Of a stretch of DNA of 64,000 bases, positions 44,038-51,508 are shown piece after piece; the first letter of the stretch is position 1; each line of letters starts with the position of its first letter. This DNA comes from JBDNJM01 sp041687755. Lineage in GTDB: Bacteria > Planctomycetota > UBA1135 > GCA-002686595. A program made the position numbers and the translations under genes. Below the pieces are notes generated by a model. The model was not told where the DNA came from. It saw nothing but the letters and a program-made list of their open reading frames with translations, and did no database searches. The stretch lies in assembly GCA_041687755.1 (NCBI GenBank), contig JBDNJM010000034.1, positions 103,425 to 167,424 on the forward strand. Reading direction: 5' to 3'.

Positions 44038-45456
44038 GTGCCCGACGCATTCCCTGGTTGGTTCTGGATCGGCGAGCAGGTCCTCAAGGCCCTGATCACC
44101 GTGCGTATCCTGTTGCGCAAGGAAAGCCGGCCCGAGTCGAACCTCGCGTGGCTGGTCGTGGTGTTTGCCGAGCCGTTCCTGGGGATCCCGCTCTACACGC
44201 TGATCGGCGAGCGCCCCCTCGGACGGCTGCGCGTGCAACGCTACCTGGAGGCTAAGCGCCTGCTGCCCGTCCCCGACCGGCCGGATCTCGAGCTGACCGA
44301 CGACGCCGAGGAGATCGTCCAGCTCGTGCAGGCGCTCGGCGCGGAGCCCCCGCTCGCCGGCAATCGCCTCGAGCTGTTCTCCAGGTCGGACGGCTTCGCC
44401 GAGCGACTGATCGGCGACATCGATCGCGCAAGGTTCCACTGCCACCTGCTGTTCTACATTTGGCTCGACGACGCTACGGGCCGCGCGGTCGCCGAGGCGC
44501 TGATGCGCGCCGCCGCCCGCGGCGTAGCCTGCCGCTGCTCCTTCGACGCGGTCGGGTCCAAGGCGACGCTCGACGGGCCCCTCGCCGCCGAACTGCGCCG
44601 CTCCGGCGTACGCATTGTCGCCGGTCTGCCCGCCGGCCTGCTGCGCTCGGCCTTCCAGCGCGTGGACCTGCGCAACCACCGCAAGATCGCGCTGATCGAC
44701 GGCCACATCGGCTACACCGGCTCCCAGAACCTGGCGCACTCCTCCTTCGCGCCGAAGCCCAAGTTCTCACCGTGGGTGGACGTCATGCTGCGCGTGCACG
44801 GCCCGAGCGTGCGCGACCTGCAGCGCATGTTTATCGCCGACTGGTATGCCGAGACCGGTGAGGACCTGAGCGCCGTGCTGGGGCTCGAGGCCGCGGCCCA
44901 CTCCGACGGCGTGCCGCTGCAGATCTTGCCCTCGGGGCCCGCCAGCGACACCACCCAGCTCCAGCAGCTCAGCCAGGCGATGGCCCACCGGGCCGAACGC
45001 CAGCTGACCATGACGACGCCCTACTTCGTGCCCGACGCTGCCGACGTCGGCAGCCTGCGCACGGCGGCCCGCCGCGGCGTTCAGGTGCGGCTGATCGTGC
45101 CCGAGCGCAACGACTCCATCCTCGCCGGGCTGGCCGCGCGCGGGCACTTCGAAAGCTTGCTGGAGGCGGGCGTCGAGATCTGGCTGTTCCGTGCGGGAAT
45201 GCTGCACGCCAAGACGTTCACGGTCGACAATACGATGGCCGTGGTCACGACCGCGAACTTCGACAAGCGCAGCTTCGAGCTGAACTTCGAGTGCTCCACG
45301 CTCGTTCTCGACCACAACTTCACCGAACGCCTGCGCGAAGTGCAGGACGACTACGCGCGCAGCTCGCGCCGGCTCACGCTGGACCAGCTCGCGGGCCGGC
45401 CCTGGTACCGGCGCCTCGTCGAGAACGCTGCGGGGCTGCTCAGTCCCCTACTCTGA
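44038..45456 (+). CDS. Cardiolipin synthase-like phospholipase D protein
   Basis: The product has 472 residues, starting at GTG 44038. Two N-terminal membrane segments (about 10-27 and 35-56, with SNLAWLVVVFAEPFLGIPLY) precede two PLD domains, each with an HKD motif: NHRKIALID (His214) and LHAKTFTVD (His390), followed by NFDKRSFELNFE. The layout is that of bacterial Cls, which joins phosphatidylglycerol units to cardiolipin at the membrane. It starts 13 bases after the SDR gene. Its stop lies in a 14-bp tandem repeat shared with the end of the convergent DUF3307 gene. Confidence 0.93.
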   Translation: MPDAFPGWFWIGEQVLKALITVRILLRKESRPESNLAWLVVVFAEPFLGIPLYTLIGERPLGRLRVQRYLEAKRLLPVPDRPDLELTDDAEEIVQLVQALGAEPPLAGNRLELFSRSDGFAERLIGDIDRARFHCHLLFYIWLDDATGRAVAEALMRAAARGVACRCSFDAVGSKATLDGPLAAELRRSGVRIVAGLPAGLLRSAFQRVDLRNHRKIALIDGHIGYTGSQNLAHSSFAPKPKFSPWVDVMLRVHGPSVRDLQRMFIADWYAETGEDLSAVLGLEAAAHSDGVPLQILPSGPASDTTQLQQLSQAMAHRAERQLTMTTPYFVPDAADVGSLRTAARRGVQVRLIVPERNDSILAGLAARGHFESLLEAGVEIWLFRAGMLHAKTFTVDNTMAVVTTANFDKRSFELNFECSTLVLDHNFTERLREVQDDYARSSRRLTLDQLAGRPWYRRLVENAAGLLSPLL

Positions 45457-45487
45457 GGCCCCTACTCTGAGGCCCCTACTCTGAAGC
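45446..45487. repeat. 14-bp tandem repeat with stop codons for both convergent genes
   Basis: Three 14-bp units (cccctactctgagg, the last ending aag) follow one another. TGA appears on the plus strand at 45454, 45468 and 45482; the first is the cardiolipin-synthase stop. On the minus strand TAG appears at 45448-45450, 45462-45464 and 45476-45478; the middle one is the DUF3307 stop. The two genes end within the same array, about 5 bases apart. Confidence 0.85.
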
Positions 45488-46307
45488 CCAGCGCTGCGCC
45501 GAAGGCCCCGGCCTGCGTCAGGGCCAGCCCCAGCAGCACCGCCGCGAGCAGCGAGGCCAGGGTCCCGATCAGGTAGTACTCGCTGAAGCGCCGCTCCTCG
45601 AGCTGGCGGAAGCGCGCGATCGACTTCGCCGCCATCACCAGCCCGACCGCGCCCCACTGCCCGGCCGCCACGAACACCAGCACCAGCCAGCGCTCGAGGA
45701 TCCCGATCAGGCGGCCCATCTCCGGCGGGCTGTCGGGCGGCGACTCGAGCAGCAGCGGCTCGCGCTTGGGCGTCACGTCGAAGCTGCGCAGCAGCTCGGC
45801 GACCGCGGCCGCGACCCCGTTCGCCGAGAGCGCGACGAGCGCAACGCCTAAGAACAGGGCGTTCCACTCCTCGGGCGCCAGCCACAGCGGCCGCGTCGGC
45901 GCCCCCTCGAAGCTCGAGTACATGGCGGCGCCCAGCCACAGGCTGACCAAGTGCAAGGCCTGGTCGAAGACCCACCCGCCGGAACGCGGCGACTTGTCAG
46001 CAACAAACAGAGTCGCGCGGGTCGCGTCGATCAGCAGGTGCGCAACGGTCACCGTCAGCGCCACCGCGATGCCCTGCTTCGAGGGCATGACCGCCCAACA
46101 GCAGACGACGATCCACAGAAACACCGAGAGGCCGTGCTGCGGCCAGCCCGTGTTGCGCTCCGCTCGACGGGCGCTCGCCACCGGCGACTGGGTCAGGAAC
46201 TCCGCCGCACAGTGCGCGGCGCACAGCCCGAGAAACACGGGCCAGAGCAGCGGCTCGAACAGCCACTCGGTAACCCAGGCCATGAACGTCCCGTCGAGCT
46301 CGATCAT
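45462..46307 (-). CDS. DUF3307 integral membrane protein
   Basis: The product has 281 residues from ATG 46307. An N-terminal DUF3307 region (about 15-125) has LCAAHCAAEFLTQS, WPQHGLSVFLWI and VTVAHLLIDATRATLF, within about four membrane spans. A hydrophilic loop (about 180-205) is followed by two more spans. The role is unknown. The gene overlaps the upstream SatD gene by four bases; SatD and DUF3307 genes are also neighbours in other bacteria, to my knowledge, which suggests a functional pair. Confidence 0.85.
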   Translation of the reverse strand: MIELDGTFMAWVTEWLFEPLLWPVFLGLCAAHCAAEFLTQSPVASARRAERNTGWPQHGLSVFLWIVVCCWAVMPSKQGIAVALTVTVAHLLIDATRATLFVADKSPRSGGWVFDQALHLVSLWLGAAMYSSFEGAPTRPLWLAPEEWNALFLGVALVALSANGVAAAVAELLRSFDVTPKREPLLLESPPDSPPEMGRLIGILERWLVLVFVAAGQWGAVGLVMAAKSIARFRQLEERRFSEYYLIGTLASLLAAVLLGLALTQAGAFGAALGFRVGASE

Positions 46308-47005
46308 GCGCCCGACTCTACCGCCGCGCCCAACAGCGCCGCCACTGCGTCCTCGGCCCGCAGGACCGCGTCGAAGTCCGCGGCCTTGAGCGCCTCGCTG
46401 ACCACCGAAGGCGAGACGCCGAACTCCTCGGCAACATCTTTCTGCAGCCGACCGCGCGCCGCCGCCACGGTCACGGCCTGGCGCTCCGTCCAGGCCTCGC
46501 GCAGCCGACCCAGGAGTTCGAGCAGGCTCGACAGCCCCGCGTCCAGGGCCTCCCCGGCCCCCAGGGCCTGGGCCCAGGCCCCCTCGCGCCGGGCCACCTC
46601 GATCGCGGCCCGCGCCCGGTGAAAGCACGGCCCGTCGAGGCGCGCGATGTCCGCCGCCCACTCGGGCGCCTCCGGCACGTGCCCGACCTCGAGCGAGCCG
46701 AAGCCCAGCCCCGCCCGCAGGCGCGCCGGCTGGGCCGCCTCGGTCAGGGTCAACAGGCACTCCATCGCCCGCTCCGGGCGCCGCAACAGGGCCTGCAGTT
46801 CGTCTCCGGCGTTGAAGCGCACCGGCCCGGCCAGATGCACAGGCCCCAGCTCCCGATCCAGCCGCTCAGCCGCCTCCGCAAGGCGACCCTGGACCGCCAC
46901 CCGATTCTCCAGATTCCGGGAGCCGACCAGGTCGACGGTGAGGGCGAGGAATCGTGGGGCAGGGTCCCCCCAGGGGTCCCGTTCAGCGCGTCGTGCGGGG
47001 GTCAT
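46304..47005 (-). CDS. SatD family protein with C-terminal HTH
   Basis: The product has 233 residues from ATG 47005 (MTPARRAERDPW). FLALTVDLVGSRNLENR near the N-terminus and FNAGDELQALL are typical SatD segments. The C-terminus has a helix-turn-helix with RLQKDVAEEFGVSPSVVSEALKAADF, so the protein may bind DNA and regulate its own operon. Two 12-bp direct repeats (47060-47071 and 47089-47100) lie 55-95 bases upstream of the start and are candidate operator sites. Confidence 0.82.
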   Translation of the reverse strand: MTPARRAERDPWGDPAPRFLALTVDLVGSRNLENRVAVQGRLAEAAERLDRELGPVHLAGPVRFNAGDELQALLRRPERAMECLLTLTEAAQPARLRAGLGFGSLEVGHVPEAPEWAADIARLDGPCFHRARAAIEVARREGAWAQALGAGEALDAGLSSLLELLGRLREAWTERQAVTVAAARGRLQKDVAEEFGVSPSVVSEALKAADFDAVLRAEDAVAALLGAAVESGA

Positions 47006-47059
47006 CGCCCGAGCATCGTCCAGCCGCGCGCGCTCAAGGTCACCATTTCGCCATTTTTG

Positions 47060-47100
47060 CCGATCCTGGCCCAAATTCCCCAAAAAAACCGATCCTGGCC
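47060..47100 (-). promoter_or_regulatory. Direct repeats upstream of the SatD-DUF3307 pair
   Basis: The 12 bases ccgatcctggcc occur at 47060-47071 and 47089-47100, separated by an AT-rich stretch (aaattccccaaaaaaa) unusual in this GC-rich window. This arrangement suits a promoter with two operator copies for the operon starting at 47005. Confidence 0.4.
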
Positions 47101-47194
47101 GCTGCAGCGCTTGGGGCTCCATCCGAGCGCTCCGAGGTCGTCGAGGAGCCTCGCAGAGTAGGAATCACTGCACCTGGCGCAATCCATTCCCGCA

Positions 47195-47263
47195 GGTGAA
47201 CGAGGCGCTGCCGGAACGACACGGTGCCTGGCACCGTGTCGTTCCGGCAGCGCCTCGTTCACC
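47195..47263. repeat. Perfect 34-bp inverted repeat with a one-base centre, REP-like
   Basis: The left arm 47195-47228 and right arm 47230-47263 are exact reverse complements around a single T. The core gacacggtgcc / ggcaccgtgtc resembles extragenic palindromes and shares the gacac and gtgtc ends with the palindrome at 41300. It lies between the ArsS gene end and the SatD operon. Confidence 0.9.
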
Positions 47264-47287
47264 CCGGCCAGACGCCGAGCGCTTCGC

Positions 47288-48361
47288 TCAGCCCTCGACC
47301 AGCGCACCACTGCACGAGGAGCCCGATCCCGCCGTGCAGCCGAAGCAGTGTCGATCCACGGTGATCCGCCGGCGCTCCAGGCGTTCGAGGTCGAAGTCGC
47401 GGATGTGCGTCGGCGCCCCCGCTTCCAGGCCGAGCTCCAGCATCTGGTTGAAGTCGCAGTCGAACAGGCGGCCGTCCCAGCCGACCGACAGCATCGTGCG
47501 GCACATCAGGCCCTCGACGGCGGCCGGGTTGTAGGCGTCGACCAGCTTCTGCAGGTAACCGGACAGGTTCCCGCTGCTCTGGAGCCACTGCAGGTAGCGC
47601 GCGATCGGCATGTTCGTGATCGTGAACAGCCCGTCGAACTCGATGCCGTGCAGGCGCTTCAACTCGCGCTTCCACTCGGCCTCGAGGGACGCCTGGCCCG
47701 CGGGCAGGAACGCCCCCACCGGATTCGTGACCAGCACCAGCCGCAGCTCGGGATCGCGCCCGTAGCCGCGCTCGTTGAGCATCTGCAGCGCGCGGATCGA
47801 GGCCTCGAAGACCCCGTCGCCGCGCTGCCGATCCGTGGACACGGCGCGATAGTGCGGCAGGGACGCGACGACCTCGATGCGCTGCTCGGCCAGGAAGTCC
47901 GCGAGCTCTTCCCCGCCCGCCACCGTCAGCAGGGTCAGGTTGCAGCGATCGATGACGTGCCGCCCCAGCTCCCGCGCAGCGCGCGCGAGGTAACGGAACT
48001 CGGGGTGCATCTCGGGCGCGCCGCCGGTGATGTCGAGCACCGGAATCGCGGTGGACTTGAGCACCTTCAGGCAGGCGTCGATCGTGGCCCGGTCCATGCT
48101 CTCCGTGCGGTCCGGGCCGGCGTCCACGTGGCAGTGCGCGCAGGTTTGGTTGCAGCGCTTGCCCAAATTGACCTGCAGCACGTCGATGCCGCGGCTGTGC
48201 AGCTCGGGCGTGTCGCCCGCCGCGAGGGCGCGCTCAAAATCCCCCTGCGTGGCGCCCGCAAGCTCCACGCTCCGGATGAGCTCCAGCTGGGCCTGCGGCG
48301 AGGCCAGCGGCGAGCGGGCGCGCAGCAGGGTGGAGAGGCGTTTGGAGGCGGAAAGGGCCAT
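47288..48361 (-). CDS. arsS: Arsenosugar biosynthesis radical SAM protein ArsS
   Basis: The product has 357 residues. The radical SAM cluster motif is CNQTCAHC (Cys70, Cys74, Cys77), followed by VLDITGGAPEMHPEF. The C-terminal part has VGWDGRLFDCDFNQML and the Cys-rich end CFGCTAGSGSSCSGAL, typical of ArsS proteins, which are linked to transfer of the 5-deoxyadenosyl group to methylated arsenic. The AhpD-like partner lies upstream on the same strand, separated by a 128/129-bp tandem array. Confidence 0.92.
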   Translation of the reverse strand: MALSASKRLSTLLRARSPLASPQAQLELIRSVELAGATQGDFERALAAGDTPELHSRGIDVLQVNLGKRCNQTCAHCHVDAGPDRTESMDRATIDACLKVLKSTAIPVLDITGGAPEMHPEFRYLARAARELGRHVIDRCNLTLLTVAGGEELADFLAEQRIEVVASLPHYRAVSTDRQRGDGVFEASIRALQMLNERGYGRDPELRLVLVTNPVGAFLPAGQASLEAEWKRELKRLHGIEFDGLFTITNMPIARYLQWLQSSGNLSGYLQKLVDAYNPAAVEGLMCRTMLSVGWDGRLFDCDFNQMLELGLEAGAPTHIRDFDLERLERRRITVDRHCFGCTAGSGSSCSGALVEG

Positions 48362-48814
48362 AGGTCGGCGGGCGGGGTCCGGGCCGGGGTCTCGGCTCGT
48401 GGAGGGTCTAGGCGGCGCTCGGGTGAAGCTCAGAGGGTCTGAATCGATGCGCGCAGCGCATTCCGTGAGCGCTCTCGCGCTCCAGCGGCGTCAGCCGATG
48501 GGCCAAAAGGCAACTGAGAGGCAATTCGGCCGGGCAGCGGCATTTCCCCACAGCCTCTCACAGGGTGTGAATCGATGCGCGCAGCGCCTTCCGTGAGCGC
48601 TCTCGTGCTCCAGCGGCGTCAGCCGATGGGCCAAAAGGCAACTGAGAGGCAATTCGGCCGGGCAGCGGCATCTTCCCACAGCATCTCACAGGGTGTGAAT
48701 CAATGCGCGCAGCGCATTCCGTGAACGCTCTCGGCGCTCCAACGCCGTCAGGCATTGGGCCCAAAGGCAACTGAGAGGCACTTCGCTTCGGCAGCGCCAT
48801 TGTTTCACAGCCTC
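48362..48814 (-). other. Intergenic region between AhpD-like gene and arsS
   Basis: This 453-base gap is almost filled by three 128-129-bp repeat units (48433-48817). The last 71 bases before arsS show no clear promoter. Short frames run across the repeats but are not supported as genes. Confidence 0.6.
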
Positions 48815-48817
48815 TCA
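48433..48817 (-). repeat. Three tandem 128/129-bp units starting at a stop codon
   Basis: On the minus strand, units begin at 48817, 48688 and 48560, each with TGAGA(G/T)GCTGTG; the first TGA is the stop of the AhpD-like gene. A further TGA closes the array at 48430-48432. The two units farthest from that gene are nearly identical, and the unit next to it has diverged. Within each unit, tgagaggc and gcctctca (an imperfect copy in the middle unit) can pair, so an RNA copy would be structured. There are no unique spacers, so it is not a CRISPR array. Confidence 0.88.
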
Positions 48818-49147
48818 GCCCATGCCGAGGTCGGAGGCCTTGCGGCGCATCTGCACCGCATGTACCAGGCTCGCGCCTCCGCGGATGGCCGAGGCCACGT
48901 GCACGGCCTCCATCTGCTGCTCGGGGTCGCAGCCCTTCTCGAGGGTGTCTTCGGTGTACGCCTCGATGCAGTACGGGCACTGCACCGCATGGGCCACGCC
49001 CAGCGCGATCAGCGACTTCTCACGCGCCGTCAGCGCGCCGTCTTCGAAGACCGCTCCATACCAGCTGAAGAACTTCTCGCCCAGCTCGGGGGCGTCCTTG
49101 GCGATTTCGCCGAAGCGGGCAAGGTCGCCCTCTTGGTAGTGGCTCAT
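48815..49147 (-). CDS. AhpD-like peroxidase-type protein linked to arsenosugar synthesis
   Basis: The product has 110 residues from ATG 49147. It has the carboxymuconolactone-decarboxylase/AhpD fold signature with the redox pair Cys57 and Cys60 in CPYCIEAYTEDTLEKG. MEAVHVASAIRGGASLVHAVQM follows. Small AhpD-like proteins of this kind are regularly encoded next to ArsS, so the two genes probably work in the same arsenic pathway. Confidence 0.88.
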   Translation of the reverse strand: MSHYQEGDLARFGEIAKDAPELGEKFFSWYGAVFEDGALTAREKSLIALGVAHAVQCPYCIEAYTEDTLEKGCDPEQQMEAVHVASAIRGGASLVHAVQMRRKASDLGMG

Positions 49148-49324
49148 GGGTTGGCTTGTGGGCCGGCGTGGCAGGTGGACTACGGGGCGGTCGCGCCAGC
49201 GTGACGCCGAACGCCCTCGCGGCCCAGAAGAACTCTTCTGAGAGCGGCTGCAGCGCACGCCCGGCGGTGGCGCTTCCCCCGAGGGAGCTCGACCGGGACC
49301 GGAGGGGCCCCCGGCCCTACGGGC

Positions 49325-51433
49325 TCACTCGTCCACGTAACCGATCGCCTCGAGGCGCTCCGTGAGGCCTGCCTGCAGCTCGATTTGCAGGGCCGGGAAG
49401 CCTGGAGTCAGATCGCGCTCGATAGCCGCGGCCTGGGAGGCCCAGAGCTCGGCGACCCAAGCCGGCGACTCCTGGGCCAAGTTCCGCTGCTCGGCGGGAT
49501 CCGAGGAGGTGTCGTAGGCGCGCTCGGGGCTCGCGGCCAGCAGCTCGCCGGGACCCGCGGTCACGAGCAGGCGATAGGGCGGACGTTCGATGCTGAGGTG
49601 CTGCTCCTCCGCCATCAGGTCGTAGCCGCGCGTCACGCTCGCGGGCCCCTCATTCAGGAGGTCGCGCCCCGCCCACTCGGAGCGCACCGGCACGCCGCCC
49701 AGCCCGGCCAAGGTCCGCGGCAGATCCAGCAGGCTGGCGGGACCTGGCACCCGGCGCGGGTCCAGGCCCGGGCCGCGCAAGATCAGCGGCACGGCGAGCT
49801 GCTCGAGATGGTGCGGACGCCCGTGTCCGTGGTCGCCGTGTTCGAGGAATGCCTCGCCGTGGTCGCTGGTGACGATCAGGTAGTCGCTGCGAAAGAAGCC
49901 GCGCTCATCGAGCCTGCCCAGCCAGGGGCCGAGCACCAAATCCAAGCCGCGGACGCCCTCGCGGTACAGCCCCGTCGAGAGCTCGGCGAGCTCCACGAGT
50001 TCGAGGCTGCCGTCGCCCCCGAAGCGCTCGACGCGCGTGACGGTCTCGAGCTGCAGCGCCTCGTGGCCCGCAACGCTCTCCTCGACCCCCGTGCGGTATG
50101 GGCCGTGGGCGCGGTAGGTCTGCACGAACAGGAACAGCGGCCGCCCGTCGTCGTGGGCCAGTTCGCGGTCGGCGTCGGCCAGCGTCCGCGGCAGGCTCCA
50201 GTCCACGTGTTCCGTGAACGTCTCGAAGCCCTGGTCGAAGCCGAAGACCCGGCTGACGAAGTTCGAGTCGGTGACCGCAGCGGTGCGGTAGCCGGCGGCC
50301 TGGAACGCCTCCGCCACGGTGACCCACTCGGGCGACATGCGCAGGTCCTTGGTCACCGCGCCGTGGGCGAAGGGCGCGACGCCGGCCAGCAGCGACGTCT
50401 GGGAGGGCAGCGTCCAGGCCGAGGGCGAGCGCGCCCCGGTGAACACGGTGGCGCGTTCGGCGAAGCGATCCAGCTCCGGCGCGGAGGAGGCTTCGGCGCC
50501 ATAGGCGGCGAGGTTGTCGGCCCGGAAGGTGTCCAGCAGCAACAAGACGACGTCCGGGCGCCGATCCGCCGAGCCGAACTCGGACGGCGCCACCGTCGGC
50601 GCGAGCACGGCGGCCCGGGCAAAGGGGCTCTTGCTCGCGAAGCTTGCGCGGAACTCGAGCTGGGCCCAGCCCGTCACGCCGCCCTCGATGACCACGCTCT
50701 CCCAGGCGCCGCTGGCGAACGATTCGGCGTTGCGCCGCACGGTAGTGAGCACCTCGCCCCCGACCGAGACCTCCAGCTCGAGCGCGGCGGACGCCGGCTC
50801 GGAAGCCTGGAACGGCCTCGGATCCGCCGCGCAGAGCTTGAAGCGCAGCACGTCCCGCCCCGTGAGCCACACGTCGAGGGCCTCCTGCCCGCCGTGTCCC
50901 AGCGCGAACCCGTCGCCGACCGTGCCCTCGAGCGCGGCCCGGCGCCGATCGTCCTGGTCCGGCGTCCGGGCGGGATGCAGCCGCAGCACGAGATCGTCGG
51001 GCAGCGCGTCGCCGATGGGCCGCAGCTGAATCCAGTCGCCCGCAACGAGGTACTCACCCGGCCCGAGGTCCCCGAGCCGGCCCGCCTGGGCCGAGTACGG
51101 GATCCGCACGAATTCCTGAAGAGCCGACAGCAGCTCGATGTGGTCCGAGTCCGCGAAGCGCGTGCCTCCACCAAAGGGCCGGTCCGCCTGCCAGCGCCGG
51201 GGGCTCTGGAGCTCGCGCCAGCGCTCGGGCTCGAGCGGAACGTCGAACGTCCAGCGTTCGGGCCCCTCGCGCTCGACGGCGCCGCGGAAGTGATCGCTGC
51301 CGCTGAGGCGCTGCAAGGGGCCGCCCGGCGCGCCGCTCGCGTCCACTTCATGGCCGCCGCAGCCCGCGATGCCGCAGCTGGAGGCGAGGGCCAGACCGAG
51401 CAGACAGGCACGGATGAGGAGGGGCCGCGACAT
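49325..51433 (-). CDS. Sulfatase/alkaline-phosphatase-superfamily lipoprotein
   Basis: The product has 702 residues from ATG 51433. The N-terminus (LLGLALASSCGIAGC) has lipobox-type cysteines. Residues about 40-290 are a non-catalytic, strand-rich region. The sulfatase-type domain (about 300-650) begins VVLLLLDTFRADNLAAYG with metal Asp, and SAWTLPSQTSLLAG occupies the nucleophile site, which normally carries C/S-x-P-x-R. Here it reads TLPSQ, so no formylglycine Cys is present. TSDHGEAFLEHGDHGHG supplies further metal ligands. The activity may be phosphatase-, sulfatase- or phosphotransferase-like. It is probably anchored in the outer or cytoplasmic membrane. Confidence 0.85.
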   Translation of the reverse strand: MSRPLLIRACLLGLALASSCGIAGCGGHEVDASGAPGGPLQRLSGSDHFRGAVEREGPERWTFDVPLEPERWRELQSPRRWQADRPFGGGTRFADSDHIELLSALQEFVRIPYSAQAGRLGDLGPGEYLVAGDWIQLRPIGDALPDDLVLRLHPARTPDQDDRRRAALEGTVGDGFALGHGGQEALDVWLTGRDVLRFKLCAADPRPFQASEPASAALELEVSVGGEVLTTVRRNAESFASGAWESVVIEGGVTGWAQLEFRASFASKSPFARAAVLAPTVAPSEFGSADRRPDVVLLLLDTFRADNLAAYGAEASSAPELDRFAERATVFTGARSPSAWTLPSQTSLLAGVAPFAHGAVTKDLRMSPEWVTVAEAFQAAGYRTAAVTDSNFVSRVFGFDQGFETFTEHVDWSLPRTLADADRELAHDDGRPLFLFVQTYRAHGPYRTGVEESVAGHEALQLETVTRVERFGGDGSLELVELAELSTGLYREGVRGLDLVLGPWLGRLDERGFFRSDYLIVTSDHGEAFLEHGDHGHGRPHHLEQLAVPLILRGPGLDPRRVPGPASLLDLPRTLAGLGGVPVRSEWAGRDLLNEGPASVTRGYDLMAEEQHLSIERPPYRLLVTAGPGELLAASPERAYDTSSDPAEQRNLAQESPAWVAELWASQAAAIERDLTPGFPALQIELQAGLTERLEAIGYVDE

Positions 51434-51508
51434 GGGCACCAAGCTACCGGATGCCCCGCTCGAAGCGATCGGATAGACACCGTTCCACCGCGGCGGGGTC
51501 TTCATGGC

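Noticed and set aside
48433..48817. CRISPR-like array
   Set aside because: Units are 128-129 bp, contiguous and without unique spacers, and no cas genes are nearby.
48558..48980. Minus-strand frame across the repeat array and the AhpD-like gene
   Set aside because: It is in a different frame from the well-supported AhpD-like gene and its repeats only mirror the DNA repeats.
49385..51508. Upstream extension of the comM frame
   Set aside because: It is antisense to the sulfatase-like gene and compositionally a shadow; YifB homology starts at 51509.
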